Position numbers and translations under genes: made by a program
In this document: positions 46,567 through 57,582 of the stretch, piece by piece
Layout of the letters: each line of letters opens with the position of its first letter
Position numbering within the stretch: the first letter of the stretch is position 1
The notes under the pieces: generated by a model
The model's input: the letters and a program-made list of their open reading frames with translations, nothing else
Told to the model about the DNA's origin: nothing
The model's database searches: none
Assembly (NCBI GenBank): GCA_949987705.1
Contig: OX465282.1
Location: 79,968,070-80,032,069 of the forward strand
Direction: 5' to 3'
DNA length: 64,000 nt
Source: Thereva unica
Lineage: Eukaryota > Arthropoda > Insecta > Diptera > Therevidae

Positions 46567-48334
46567 CTTGTGAGTAGCTTTATTATTGTTTCGCCTGATC
46601 GTGTTACAATTTTGCTGTACACTACAGCTGCGTATGCTTTTTCTGAGGCATCGTAGAAGCCATGGATCTCCATAAGTTTGTTGTCCGGTTCATAATGGTT
46701 CCATCTTGGTATTTGTATTTTTTCAAGCTCGTGTAGTTCAGCTGCGAATGCCTTCCATTCATGAGTTAGTTTTGATGGTAGTACTTCGTCCCATTTCACG
46801 CCAGCTGCCCAAAGATCTTGAAGAAAGATTTTTGCTCTTAAAGTCACTGGAGTTAACCATCCTAGTGGGTCGAAAATTTTAGCGGTACTGGAGAGTATGG
46901 TTCTTTTTGTCGGTTGTTCATCTACCTTAAGATTATGTACCTTGAATTGGAATGTATCCTTTTTTGGATTCCAATGGATTCCCAAAGTTTTTATGGTATC
47001 CTCTCCTCCCAATTCCAAAATATTCTGCTCTCTCTGTTCTTCAGGAATTTCTTGGATGAGTTGACGTTTGTTGCTGGTCCATTTCCTAAGATTAAATCCT
47101 CCAGAGGCCAGCAAATTGATTAATTCCTGATGAAGTTTGATAGCCGTTTCTCGCGAATGTGCTCCAGTCAGTAGATCATCAGGGTTCATCACCACCTTCT
47201 TCAATACCCCCCCGTACCTTTTAACCCTTAACCTATACCCCCAACCCCTCCCCCGTACTAAGCTTACTGCTAGACATTGCACCATGACTTGACAAATGAC
47301 ATGACGGACTAGTAGTACAAAGGGTGACTCCTGAGCTTAGCACTGTCATATAAAAAAAAAAAAAAAAAAAAATCTACATAGAAGTCATTCAATGCAGCAG
47401 TGGTTGCTAATGGGTAATTGCTGGCTTCATCATTTGCTAGTTGTTGGAGAGTACGTATTGCGAGATATGGAGCGGAGGTTGTTCCGTATGTTACTGTGGT
47501 TAATTTGTACTCCTTAATGGGTTCCGTTGTTGAGAATCTCCACAAAATTCGCTGATAATCTTGATCCTCGGATGATACTCGTATTTGGCGGTACATCTTT
47601 TCAACATCTGCGGTGTACACGTAGCGATATTTACACCATCGCAGAAGTATTTGCGATAAATCTTGTTGGAGACGAGGACCAGATAGCATTTGCTCATTCA
47701 AGAAGGTTCCAGATGATGTTTTCATCGATGCATCAAAAACGACGCGTAGTTTTGTTGTGGTGCTATCGTTTTTAAACACTGCATGATGAGGGATATAATA
47801 ATGTTGTTCTTTCGGTAATTCAGTTGAATTTGCTAACACCATGTGTCCTAAGTCAACGTATTCTCTCAAGAATTTTGTGTAGCCCTCTTCTAAGGCCTTA
47901 TTAGAAGAGAATTTTCCTTCTAAGTGTAGGAGACGAGCTAGTGCTCGTCTTCGTGATTCTCCAAGCGTTTCCATGGGTTTCTTGAAGGGGATTGAAACGG
48001 TATATGTCCCGTCCGTGTTGCGAATATGTGTTTCTTCGTACTGGCGTTCGCATTCTTGATCTGCGATGGATAAGTGGGTATCGTTACTTGGAATATCCTC
48101 TATTTCCCAAAATCTTTTGAGCTGGTCATTAATATCCACTTTTGTGATCATGCTCACTAGATTAGTTCCTTGACGGGAGGTGGATGTTTGTCCTGAAAGA
48201 ATCCAGCCAAGTTCTGTATTTTGGGCTAATAGTTTTGCTGCCTTTCTGATATTATTAAGCAGAATTGTTGGAAGGATGCCGGCTCCTATGATAATGTCTA
48301 TTGGTCCGGGTTTGTTATAGGTCGGATCGGCCAA
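46554..48334 (-). pseudogene. B1 reverse transcriptase, interrupted at the YVDD box
   Basis: RT of B1 in two segments, 48334-47373 and 47180-46554, separated by an A-tailed insertion at 47181-47372. The upstream part shows VVFDASMKTSSG, YTADVEKMYRQI (catalytic Asp) and TVTYGTTSAPYLAIRTL. The frame reaches ALNDFYVD and then enters the insert; the second Asp of YVDD and LLTGAHSRE follow at 47180. RNase H begins with HGFYDASEKAYAAV (46670). The frame changes at about 46560, where the 46566-45211 segment takes over. Confidence 0.88.
47181..47372 (+). mobile_element. SINE-like or processed insertion with A21 tail
   Basis: About 170 bp of C-rich sequence followed by an uninterrupted run of 21 A (47352-47372), inserted between the two aspartates of the B1 RT active site. 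Only ATC or TC is duplicated at the edges by my reading. The body matches no LINE here; a TTTAACCCTTAACCTATACC segment is repetitive. An intact, pure A tail suggests recent arrival. It may be a SINE, a 5'-truncated LINE or a retrocopied transcript. Confidence 0.65.
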
Positions 48335-48388
48335 TAGTATGTCCTTCCATGATAAGCTATCAGATTTGTTGCAACAGCACTAGAATCG

Positions 48389-49291
48389 TTGGACGACATG
48401 CACTCGGCGATACTTAATCCGGTCGCCACTTCTTCCTCCTGCACTTTTAGCTCCTCGGCTCCTGTCCATCCTATATTGGACGACATAAAAAGGAATACCA
48501 AGCGTGTCAGGGTTGATATTGAATCGCTGTCATCAGTAGTGATTCAAAATCACAATGCCCTGAGCTCCCTGTCCTTAAAATTGGAGAGCGTCGTTGTTAC
48601 AAATAAGACCTCCCCAGCGACGGCAGCATCTGATGACGCTCTGCAGGTTGAGGAGCAGCCTCTGTCTTCACCCTGTCCCGTGCCTACATCTTGTTCGGAG
48701 AACGTCTTCTTGCCACAGGAAGCGGTCAATTCAATTGCTCCTATTATTAAGGTGCGTCGTAAAAGTCGCAGGAAAAATCGAGATCGCCAAGCCGTCATTG
48801 GTGACGGTGTCGCCTTGAGTTCCTTGCTCCACGTTCCAGAGACTGAGTCGACCTCTAGGCCGGTCTCGGTATCCACCTCTTTGCCTCTAATAGTGGCCAA
48901 CCCCCCGGTCACTGAAGCTACAGCTCCCCAAGAACCGTGCACCCCCCTAGTTACGATACCGAGACCTTTAGATATCTTTATATCACGGTTCTCTCCTCAA
49001 ACCACGACGGAGTCTGTTTGTGAATATTTAAGGAAAAAATCTATAGACCCTGGAACTGTTTCATGCAGAAAAGTCAACAAGGCTTCCAAGCCTGTTGCTT
49101 CTTTCGTTTTGTCTGCACCGCCCGTTATTGCCGAGACTCTTTTAGATCCTGGTTTCTGGCCTGCTGGTGCTCTTACCAAGCTCTTTGTTCCGCGTACCCG
49201 TACTCGAGCACATCACTCAAACGTTTCCATTCCGAGAACACAAAGGATGTCAAAAAACTTGAGACCCTCTCCCTCTACTACCAAAACGTAA
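48389..49291 (+). CDS. Jockey-type LINE ORF1 protein
   Basis: 300 residues from an ATG at 48389. The N-terminal half is Ser/Thr/Pro-rich with a basic KVRRKSRRKNRDRQ patch near residue 130, probably nucleic-acid binding or nuclear. The C-terminal half has an RRM-like fold signature: LDIFISRFSPQTTTESVCEYL and, about 40 residues later, a VASFVLSAPP strand and LLDPGFWPAGALTKLFV. This pattern is found in ORF1 of several insect LINE families, where ORF1p coats the RNA. I see no CCHC knuckles, which separates it from classical jockey Gag. ORF1 overlaps the start of ORF2 by about 40 bases in another frame. Confidence 0.75.
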   Translation: MDDMHSAILNPVATSSSCTFSSSAPVHPILDDIKRNTKRVRVDIESLSSVVIQNHNALSSLSLKLESVVVTNKTSPATAASDDALQVEEQPLSSPCPVPTSCSENVFLPQEAVNSIAPIIKVRRKSRRKNRDRQAVIGDGVALSSLLHVPETESTSRPVSVSTSLPLIVANPPVTEATAPQEPCTPLVTIPRPLDIFISRFSPQTTTESVCEYLRKKSIDPGTVSCRKVNKASKPVASFVLSAPPVIAETLLDPGFWPAGALTKLFVPRTRTRAHHSNVSIPRTQRMSKNLRPSPSTTKT

Positions 49292-52146
49292 GGGGGACAA
49301 GGTCAAAAACTAACGACATCCTTCAGGCATCGATGGCTAGCGGGTTCGATGTCATAGCGTTCACGGAAACCTGGCTTCACGAAGGCATTCTTAATGCTGA
49401 ACTCTTCGATTCCTCCTACCAAGTCTTTCGGAGGGACCGTCACACTGACTCGGAAGCTCGCGGGGGTGGCGTACTTCTTGCTTGCCGCAGCCACCTTAAT
49501 TGTAACCCAATTTCGCTTCCTAGTTTCTCTAACCCCTTGGACATTTAGCTTGTCGCTCTTAAGATTTCTTTTTCAAAATCAAATCTCTTCCTGTTGTGCT
49601 GCTATATCCCACCAGATATGATAAGCACACTTGACGATGGAGGTTTAAGCCTCTATGATATTCTCATCTCCTGTGTTGATTATAGCCTGAATATGATGAA
49701 CACTGGTGATGAATTACTTCTTCTTGGCGACTTCAATTTACCCAATATTCAGTGGGTATTTGATGAAGCTGACGAAAACTACCTCCCCGAAGGCAATTTT
49801 AATTCTAAGGAATCCTGTTTTCTCAATTCCTTATTCTCACTTGGCCTTAATCAAATGAGTGGTGTGACTAATGTGTTAGGGAGGCAGTTGGATCTTGTAT
49901 TCTTTACCGACTCAGGAAACATGATTGTTGAACCCAGTCCAATAGTCATGACGTCCGTTGACAAGTACCACCCTCCTCTTTTGCTAAATTACTGCTTCAA
50001 CTCAAAGAACAATCCTTGTCCGGAGGCGGTAACCCATTACTTCAACTTTAAGAAGGCCAACTTTAATGAACTCTCATCTAAGCTTGCCTTGATTGATTTC
50101 AACAGCTTACTTTCCTCAAATGAGTTGGATGTCGATGTGGCACGGTTTTACGCCGTACTATATGAAGCTATTGCTTCTTGCGTACCTTTTGAGCCCCAAA
50201 AATTGCGCAGTTCATCACCACCTTGGTACAACAATGAGCTGAAGCATTTAAGGAATCAGAAAAATAGACTCTGGAAGACCTATTTAAAAAGGAAGGATTC
50301 TCCGAGTCTTATTACATTTACTGATTGCTATAACAGATTTCGTTTACTCTCTTCTGCTCTGTATGGCGAATATCTCAGCAGCATCAGGGACCAGGTTTAT
50401 ACTGATCCTAGAAACTTCTTCAAATTTGTCAACTCCAAGAAAAAAGCTGATAACTACCCAAAGACTATGCAGCACACTAACTGGTCAAGTAGCGAGTCTT
50501 CCTCGATTTGCAACATGTTTGCTTCATTCTTTCATCAATCTTTCACCCCTTCTAATTTTCAACCTAATGACAATAATTTTCGTCACATAACTCTACACCG
50601 AGAGGCTACTAGTTTGTCTCTCTCAATCTCCATTGACGATATCATGAAACATATTGATGAACTCCCATACGATTTCACTTCCGGCCCTGACGGTATCCCT
50701 CCTGCTGTCCTTAAATCCTGTGTGGAGGTTCTCCAGTCTCCACTGAAAACCCTTTTTCAAAAGTCCCTGGATAAAGGGTACTTCCCTACTCTTTGGAAGA
50801 ATTCGTTCATAATTCCTATTCACAAAAGTGGTAGCAAGAACGAAATATCGAATTACAGACCAATTGCCAAGCTGTCTGTCATACCGAAGCTTTTTGAATC
50901 AATCATTTATTCTGCAATCGTGCCCATCTGCAAAAAACTTATTTCTACAAACCAACATGGTTTTCTTCCAGCTCGTTCCACTACCACCAATCTCCTTGAA
51001 TTCACTTCCCATGCTGTTGAAGGCTTCGTTTCCGGTTGCCAAACTGATTGTGTTTACACTGATTTCAGTAAGGCATTTGACAAGCTTTCCCACTCCATTA
51101 TACTTTTCAAACTAAAAAAGTTAGGTTTCCCTGAAGCCCTTCTATTATGGTTCCAGTCCTACTTAGCTGACAGGACCTACCAAGTCCTTTTCCGTGGATC
51201 CAAATCCGCGACCATTGAGGCGTCATCCGGCGTCCCTCAAGGCAGTCATCTTGGCCCTATCCTCTTTATTCTTTCTATTGATGATATTGTTACCTTGCTA
51301 AGACACTGCAGAATCCTGATTTATGCTGATGACATCAAATTGTACCGTCACGTAAAGAGTATGGAGGACTGCAAACTTTTGCAAGTCGACCTCGACACCT
51401 TTTACTCTTGGTGCGCTAACAACAACCTGGTTCTTAATATTAGTAAATGCGAAGTCATGACTTTTTGTAGGCGACGTGATCCTATAATTTATAACTACTC
51501 ATTTTCTAGTGAGGGTGTCCCCCGTGTTAATTTTGTCAAAGATCTCGGGATTAGATTTGACACCAAGCTGGACTTTTGTACTCATATCAACTATATTTCT
51601 TCCAAGAGCAGCTTAGTCTTGGGTTTTATAAAAAGGTGGTCCAAAGAATTTAACAGCACCTTGATCACTAAACACCTCTACATTTCCCTTGTCAGACCTT
51701 TACTTGAATATGCGTCCCAGGTTTGGTCTCCTCACTATTCTTCGCATGTTGGAAGAATTGAGTCGGTTCAACGTAGGTTCGTTCGATTCGCATTGAATCA
51801 CCTTCCTTGGGAAGACCCTTTAATTCTTCCACCATATGAATACCGACTTAAGTTACTCAACTTAAACACTCTCCACAAGCGTCGTGAGGTGGCCGATGTT
51901 GTTTTCGTCCACCAACTTCTTAATGGACGTGTCGACTCAGGTTTTCTAAGGCGCCGTGCGTCGTTTAGAGAGAGCCGATACAATCTGAGAGGACCACCGC
52001 TCTTACACATCAACTCCTCTAACACCAATTATGGCCGATTTGAGCCTGTTAATCGCATGTTCATTAATGTAAATAAAAATATTAATGTTTTTAGCGTGAG
52101 CACTAACAAAGACCTGCTTAAAAGGAGTCTATTTGTTGTCTCATGA
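49251..52146 (+). pseudogene. Jockey-type LINE ORF2 (endonuclease-RT), single in-frame stop
   Basis: ORF2 overlaps the ORF1 end and has no ATG at the overlap, so translation probably depends on reinitiation or an upstream codon. Endonuclease: LSLYYQNVRGTRSK, AFTETWL (catalytic Glu) and RGGGVLLA, then a TAG at 49546-49548 and, in the same frame, LLLLGDFNLPNIQW. RT: NYRPIAKLSVIPKLFE, NQHGFLPARSTTTNLLEF, YTDFSKAFDKLSHS, ASSGVPQGSHLGPILF and LIYADDIKLY (near 51318), all matching the jockey clade. C-terminal domain ends at a TGA at 52144-52146. Only one substitution disrupts an otherwise open ~960-codon frame. Confidence 0.88.
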
Positions 52147-52400
52147 CTGTTTATGTGTTTTGCATGCAATTTTTATTGGTACTTAATCTTTTATGTTTGC
52201 ATGTCTCAGCTGAGCCACGGCAGTGGTAAATATTTCTCAGCCCTGCTGGGAAGTGCGCCTTCTGCGTTAGAAGGGAAACTCTATATATGTATATATATAC
52301 ATATATATATTTATATATGTATGTGTGTGTATGTATATATAGATTTTCATGTTTAGCTGAAAAGTGCGCCTTCTGTGCTAGAAGGGTTAACTCTTGAAAT

Positions 52401-53682
52401 TTATATGTCCGTGCTCGGAAGTAGTTTTGTTAGTTTTGGTAAGATAAGCACGTCCACGTCCATTTGAAAGCTTGAAGGAAATCTCGGTATTATTTTTATT
52501 GTTGCTTTCCCTACAATGCTTCCTGGTTTTATTTCTCCTATACCTGATACCTCAGCACACGCTTTGGTTCTTGGTATGCCAAGGCTCTGCACAGTTTGTT
52601 CTGTTATGAATGATGCTTGCGAATCAGAATCAATTAATATTCGTAGTAGCTCTTCCTTACCATTGCTGCCGAAGGTCTTGATTAGTGCAGTAGCCAATAA
52701 AACTTGTTGATTTTGCGCTGCGTGGTTGGTGAGGACTTCCTTGCCTTTCCCTATCTTCGTGGTAGACGGTTGATTACCTTTCCTCAGTTTTTCATCGTGA
52801 AGTAAGGTGTGATGCTTTTTCTTGCAGATACTGCATTTAAAGCGGCTGTGACATACTTCTTTAATGTCGTGACTTAGGCAGTTCAGGCATAGTTTTTTAC
52901 TTGTAATAGTTTCTAAACGTTTTTGAACTGGCAGTGATCTAAATTTATCGCGGGAGTATAATAAATGTCCTTTGTTACATAGGTGACATCGTTGATCAAG
53001 TGATGGAGTTATATTCAGTAATTCGTGGAATTTGGTTGGTTTTTGACTTGTCTGCTTCCAACTCCTGTTTTCATTCTGCAGATCTCCCAAATTTTCTAGT
53101 GCGTTGAATCTTGTTTCTAGGAAATTAAATAATACTTCGAAAGTTGGTATTTTCTTTGGTTTTAGTAGCGTAATCTCAAAAAACCTTAATGTCTCTACAT
53201 CAACCTTACGTAGTATTATTGGAGTGACTAATGCTGCCCAGGAGCTAGTGTCCATACCTAGGTTATTAATAGTTCTTAGGGACTCCTTCAGAGTGTCATG
53301 TATATGTTTTATTCCAGAAGCTGATTCTGCCTTCAGCGTTGGGAGATCAAGCAACCCATTGACAAGTTGTGACAAGTTTCCTTTCATTGCCAAATCTGTC
53401 AATTAGCATTTCCCACGCGTCATCGTAATTTTCTTCGGAAATGTCCAAATGGCTTATAAGGTTCATTGCTTCTCCGGCTACATTAGTTTTAAGGTATTGC
53501 ATTTTTTCTACTCTTGATAATTTGTTGTTCTCATGGATTAGTTTGGAGTATACGTTAAAAAAGCTTCTCCAAGAATCAAAAGTCCCGTCGAATACGGGAA
53601 CAGTTAATCTCGGTAAACGCATCTCCTTTTGTAGAGGCATATTATCCGCAACTTCTTTTTTGTTTTGCAAGCTTATTATGAT
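52401..53682 (-). pseudogene. B1 gag C-terminus and protease
   Basis: Two overlapping frames (53682-53347 and 53402-52401) joined by a frameshift near 53370. The first carries the gag core RLPRLTVPVFDGTFDSWRSFF (a DUF1759-like signature). The second continues capsid and shows the Cys/His cluster CHLCNKGHLL, CLNCLSHD and CSICKKKHH (53000-52800), then protease with LIDSDSQASF near 52620. The usual active site is D-S-G or D-P-G as in BEL2; here Gly is replaced by Asp, so protease should be inactive. The frame stops at 52401, three codons from the LINE insertion. Confidence 0.82.
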
Positions 53683-53685
53683 ACC

Positions 53686-53804
53686 GGGCGCTTTCAGTAA
53701 TGCAGGATGCATGCGCAATTGACTTATTCAGTCATTGAAAGCTTCACACTTTCAATTGCTGAATAAGTCATTTTTGCACGCATCCTGCGTTACTGAAAGC
53801 GCCC
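53686..53804. mobile_element. 119-bp hairpin MITE (TSD ACC)
   Basis: Almost perfect palindrome with ends GGGCGCTTTCAGTAA and duplication ACC (53683-53685, 53805-53807), inserted in B1 gag. The GGG start and 3-bp duplication resemble PIF/Harbinger MITEs. Confidence 0.88.
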
Positions 53805-55133
53805 ACCATAATAAGTTTGCTTTATTTCCTCGCATAGATGGGTCAATTTTCTCATGCAGTGGTCATCGGTGTGAAGCTGCGTTTCTTCAAACAGTTGATG
53901 CAAGCTTCTAAAGTTCTCCGAAAGCTCGTGAGTGTAGAATTCGATCGCACCTTTGGATATTACTTCCTCTAAGTCGATGGAAGTTAATTGTTGCTTGAAT
54001 GTGCCTGTTTAGACGGGTCGCGCCCACCACCTTTCAACACGAAATTTGTGGATGCGGGGAGTGTTCGGGTGGGAGGGAAGTGCGTCTCGATTTTAAAGCG
54101 ACTCACGTTCGTCTTTCCTGATGAGCAGACGTGTTTTAATGAGGAAGGAGAATCTTTCAACTTATGTTCCTTAGGGTTGGCCAAAAAAGCAATTGTTAAA
54201 ATAAAAGTAAACAATTGTTAAATTAAAAGGTCTGTGGAAATATTTATTAAAACGGCTGAGCTGAAGCAAAATGTTAAATTAAAAAATTAATTTTACAATT
54301 ATTATACCAAAATTCAATGAAATAATAGTCAAAACAAAATAATAAAATGAACATTTTTATGAACATATTTTGACACCTTTGGTAGAAATGGTGATATTTT
54401 TTTTTTTAAATGGATTTTGATTGCGTATAAGCTATGGAATTTAGCGAAATCATAATAATCCTTGGAGCCAACCAACTCTTGCTGCTAAGTTCCTTCTAAT
54501 ACTATGTTGTTCTTATAAAAAATCTAAATGCTCCCCAAGTTTATTTTTGCTATTGTTGTAACCATTTTTTAGTTATTTGTAGATACAATTAAAAAAAACA
54601 CTCGAGTATCACTTAAAAAGGAAATTGCTTTTTTTGTCCAGCCCTAGTTTTCATTCCGTTTTTTCCAGCTGTCTTAAAAGCGACTGGACTCATAGCGAAC
54701 CGTCTAAACAAAATTTCGCTTTGGGGCGCCCCAAAAGGAGAGACAAAGCGAACCGTGTAAACATGCACAATGCTTCCATTCTCAGCGACAATTTTTTTTG
54801 GCGTATTTCATTTTCGTTTGACAATAATTGTTTCGATGAGCTTTCTTCACCTGCTTGGTCAGCATTCGTTAATGATGCAACATATGCCATTGTGTATGTA
54901 TAAAGCAAATTCGTGCTTGCTCCACAACGGCGACGACTTGCTGATAATAATTACTTTGATGATATTTCATTACAGTGATCAAAATCTGCCCATAATTTAT
55001 CGAATTCTTTTTATCTTCTCTGAATTGTATTTGGAACTCGTCTATCCTTAGGTTCTTTTTTGATGAGGTCCAAAAGATGGATAATGGTTTTACCCGTTGT
55101 AGCTTGTTGGGTGGTTAATTGATCCAAGTCCAT
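53805..55133 (-). pseudogene. B1 gag N-terminus with an unresolved insertion
   Basis: Gag begins at an ATG at 55133 (MDLDQLTTQQATTGK) and is readable to about 55020. It resumes near 53998 (QQLTSIDLEEVISKGAIEF) and runs to the MITE at 53805. The intervening ~1 kb is not BEL sequence: it contains GTTTAGACGG or its complement near 54005 and 54695-54710 and minus-strand coding-like stretches (54214-53984, rich in Thr, Pro and Gly; 54908-54690). I cannot find matching inverted ends, so the insertion may itself be two pieces. Gag forms the particle; this one is broken. Confidence 0.6.
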
Positions 55134-55523
55134 TGCGGTTGTTGGGGTGTGTCTTGGTGTATATTGTCAGTGGTAGCCTTGATTGGTGTCGTTGTGACTC
55201 TGTTGAACTCTGGTATTGACTTAGGTCGTCAAATTGTAACTTGACGCCAAGGTTGATGACTCGTGTTGGGAAGGTGAATGTTAAATTCTGGGAAAAGTTT
55301 TAATTCCTCAGTTGATTGTAGTCTTTCGGTTGTATATTTTCCTCGGTGGTGACTCCGCGAAATCGTCTAGTGGTGTAGACCGGTGTAATTAACGCGATGC
55401 CGTGGAATGTTGTTCGATGATCGGTTGTAAATCGATGATCGGTGGTGGTGTTGTTAGGTTTATTATGATGGTTTCCTCAGGTGCTGCTTACTCCTTGCAG
55501 GGGCACACTGGTTTTCCTTTTGT
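55134..55523 (-). other. B1 5' leader
   Basis: Leader between primer site and gag start. Rich in T and G on the plus strand, with repeated GGTGTNGTT-like words. No reading frame supported. Confidence 0.6.
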
Positions 55524-55540
55524 AGGCTCGAAGGACCAAA
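55524..55540 (-). other. B1 primer-binding site
   Basis: The minus strand reads TTTGGTCCTTCGAGCCT next to the LTR. BEL2 has the nearly identical TTGGTCCTTCGAGCC at the same place. Both elements thus use the same tRNA, whose identity I leave open. Confidence 0.75.
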
Positions 55541-55900
55541 TGATGAACTCTGGGTGAGTAGTGGATGTGTAGTAGGACGTGTTAAAGACCGCACAACTTT
55601 AACAATTTTGATAGCGGTTTTATGAGTGAAAATATACTTATATTTGAGTTGATTCTTTATTTCCTTTTACTGTTCTATAAGAATCAGTTAGTAAGACTAC
55701 ACTTAAAGTATTTACATTTGGGCTTATATATTAATTGCTTGACCTACTTAATTAATATATTTTTAATTATATTTTTACCTAATATCTTCATTGTTCTAGA
55801 TTGCTTGTAATACTTGAAGTAATGTAGGTTGTTGGACATTACTTCATTAATTTCTTTAGGTTAAATTGGTTAAATTATGTTTTTGTGATGTGCTTGCACA
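55541..55900 (-). repeat. B1 5' LTR
   Basis: 360 bp, TGATGAACTC..TTGCACA; the MITE-free partner of 21429-22180. Followed by CCCAG, the right copy of the target duplication. Confidence 0.92.
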
Positions 55901-56690
55901 CCCAGTAACTCATATATACATATGTTCGTCGGATTTTATTTCTACTGATTGTTCTTTCAAATTATTAAAAATTTCTAAAATTTCTTTTGGATTTAAAATT
56001 TGCTTTGAAATAATATTTAATCGTGCAAGTGTTATAGCTTCTGCCAAATCGGTTAAGTGGTTTGTGAGTAGGTCAATGTTATAATTAATTTGATTTAGAT
56101 ATTGACTGTGTCTCGTTATTTCTTTGCTAATATTTATTTTCTTATTTAACTGTTGCTGATAGTGCTTTAAATATGCGGTTATAGAATCTTGTTGGTTGTT
56201 GATATGAGTTATGACATTCTAAAATTCTTCTAACATTCGATTATTTATAGTTATTTGTGAGTTAATTTCGGTTTTTAAATTATTTTGGATTTTCATCAAG
56301 TTTTCAATTTCCTTGTCTAGTCTATATGCATCTTGTGCATCCATCTTACCTGTAATTGTCTTAACTATTGACGCTAAGCCATTTATAAGGCCTCTTTTAT
56401 TTCTAACTATTGGTTTTATTGTGTCTAATTTATGTCGCAAGTTTAATAATTTTATTTTAGTTATATTAATCGAGTCCTTCAGCTCGTAAGAGTCATTGAA
56501 AGTTTCTAGTGAGTCAGTTATCTTGTCTATTGCCTGTTCGTAATTGTCAAGTTTGACTATGAGCAGTATGTTGTTGTATGTTTGTATGGTCCTCATTGTC
56601 CCTAGTTTCATTGTCAGTATTTGTTGTTGTGTTAGGTCCTGTATCTCTAATTTCTGTCCTAGTATGGTTATCGCTAGCCTGAAATTTTAA
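55901..56690 (-). pseudogene. G4 env, N-terminal part
   Basis: Minus strand: leader region at 56690-56611, then 130 residues (56611-56219) including RNKRGLINGLASIVKTITG at 56395-56340, the basic cleavage site followed by the fusion-peptide-like segment of errantivirus Env and baculovirus F. The helical region continues past a frame break at 56219 to 55901, where B1 was inserted. It corresponds residue for residue to the G2 env at 7100-6560, with moderate divergence. Confidence 0.78.
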
Positions 56691-57560
56691 TTTTTATTTA
56701 ACTTATTAATATTTTCATTTGTTTTTTCTTCTAATTGAGCTTTAATTGTTGGGTATAATATACATATCTTGAAATTGATTAAGCTTTCTTAAATAAGAGT
56801 GTACATGGTTATATTTTAAATTCTTATTAAATAAGTACGCCCTACCATAGAATAGTTCAAAGGGGGTGAGTTTGGTCGCGGAGTGTATAGAATTGTTATA
56901 TGTTGTTATTGTTTCATTTAATAGGCCTTCATGTTCCATTTCTTTTTGTTTCTCAAATATGATGCGATAAATTTCAGTAAATGCGGAGTGCATGCGTTCA
57001 ACGGGTGCATTGCTGCTGCTTTGTTGGAAAGACGTTATATGGTGGTGAAAGTTGTACTGATTACAAAAATCTTGAAATATAGACGAAATAAATTCGCCTC
57101 CTTAGTCGGAGACTACTTTTTTGGGGATGCCGTGAAGACTTATAAATTGTTTCGGTGCTTTAATCTCTGTTAGACTACTTCTAGCTGGTATGGTATAAGC
57201 GGCGGCAAATTTGGAAAATTTATCAGTTATCGTAAACATTTGTTGATTTTTAAAGAGTAGATATCGATATGAACTACATCTAAAGGTTTTGCCGGAGTCT
57301 CAGGGATCTCGTATGCTGGTTTCGGAGGATTCCGATCATATTTTAAGAATTGGCATGTTTTGCAATTGTTGACTAATTTTGATATCTTTTTTTTCATGTA
57401 AGGTAATATGAATCTCTTTTGGTTATGGTAATCGAATATTAATTTATTCTCATCATCTTCTTTTATGATATCATTCAGTACTTCTGTGCATCGAATCAAT
57501 TTAAGTGTTGTGCACCTTGAGAAGTAATAGGAATACGTGTTTTAAACAAGTCGGAATGTA
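56690..57560 (-). pseudogene. G4 integrase
   Basis: 57499-57227 holds the zinc domain (two His, then CKTCQF) and the start of the core (VVHIDIYSLKINK). Core: frame change at 57227, DKFSKFAAAY, then the second catalytic Asp as SD followed immediately by a stop in place of the conserved Gln (near 57102), then the Glu-bearing block at 57000 and 56993-56742. The C-terminus ends near 56742. At least two frameshifts and one stop. Confidence 0.8.
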
Positions 57561-57582
57561 TCATCATCCGTAAGGATTGCTA

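Larger units (their letters stand above)
48368..52398 (+). mobile_element. Jockey-type non-LTR retrotransposon, near full length
   Basis: A 4-kb LINE with ORF1, ORF2 and a 3' region of ~250 bp, inserted in B1 between protease and RT and in the opposite orientation. B1 sequence resumes on both sides (…LPSTDI at 52401 and LADPTYNKPGPID at 48334). The 3' region holds a TA/TG-rich microsatellite (52280-52345) flanked by two copies of AAGTGCGCCTTCTG (52250, 52361). A short ATTT may be the target duplication. Apart from one stop in ORF2 it looks intact. Confidence 0.88.
21429..55900 (-). mobile_element. BEL/Pao retrotransposon B1 with env, heavily interrupted
   Basis: LTRs 21429-22180 and 55541-55900 (TG..CA ends), 5-bp duplication CCCAG (21424-21428, 55901-55905). 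Minus-strand order: primer site (55524-55540), gag from an ATG at 55133, protease, RT (48334-46560), RNase H and integrase (46566-44461), env (44312-42881 then 22650-22136), polypurine tract (22181-22192). Insertions: PIF-type MITE in the left LTR, CACTA element in env, SINE-like insert in RT, jockey LINE between protease and RT, a MITE and an unresolved insert in gag. Without them the element would be about 9 kb. An env makes it comparable to roo-type BEL elements. Confidence 0.88.
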
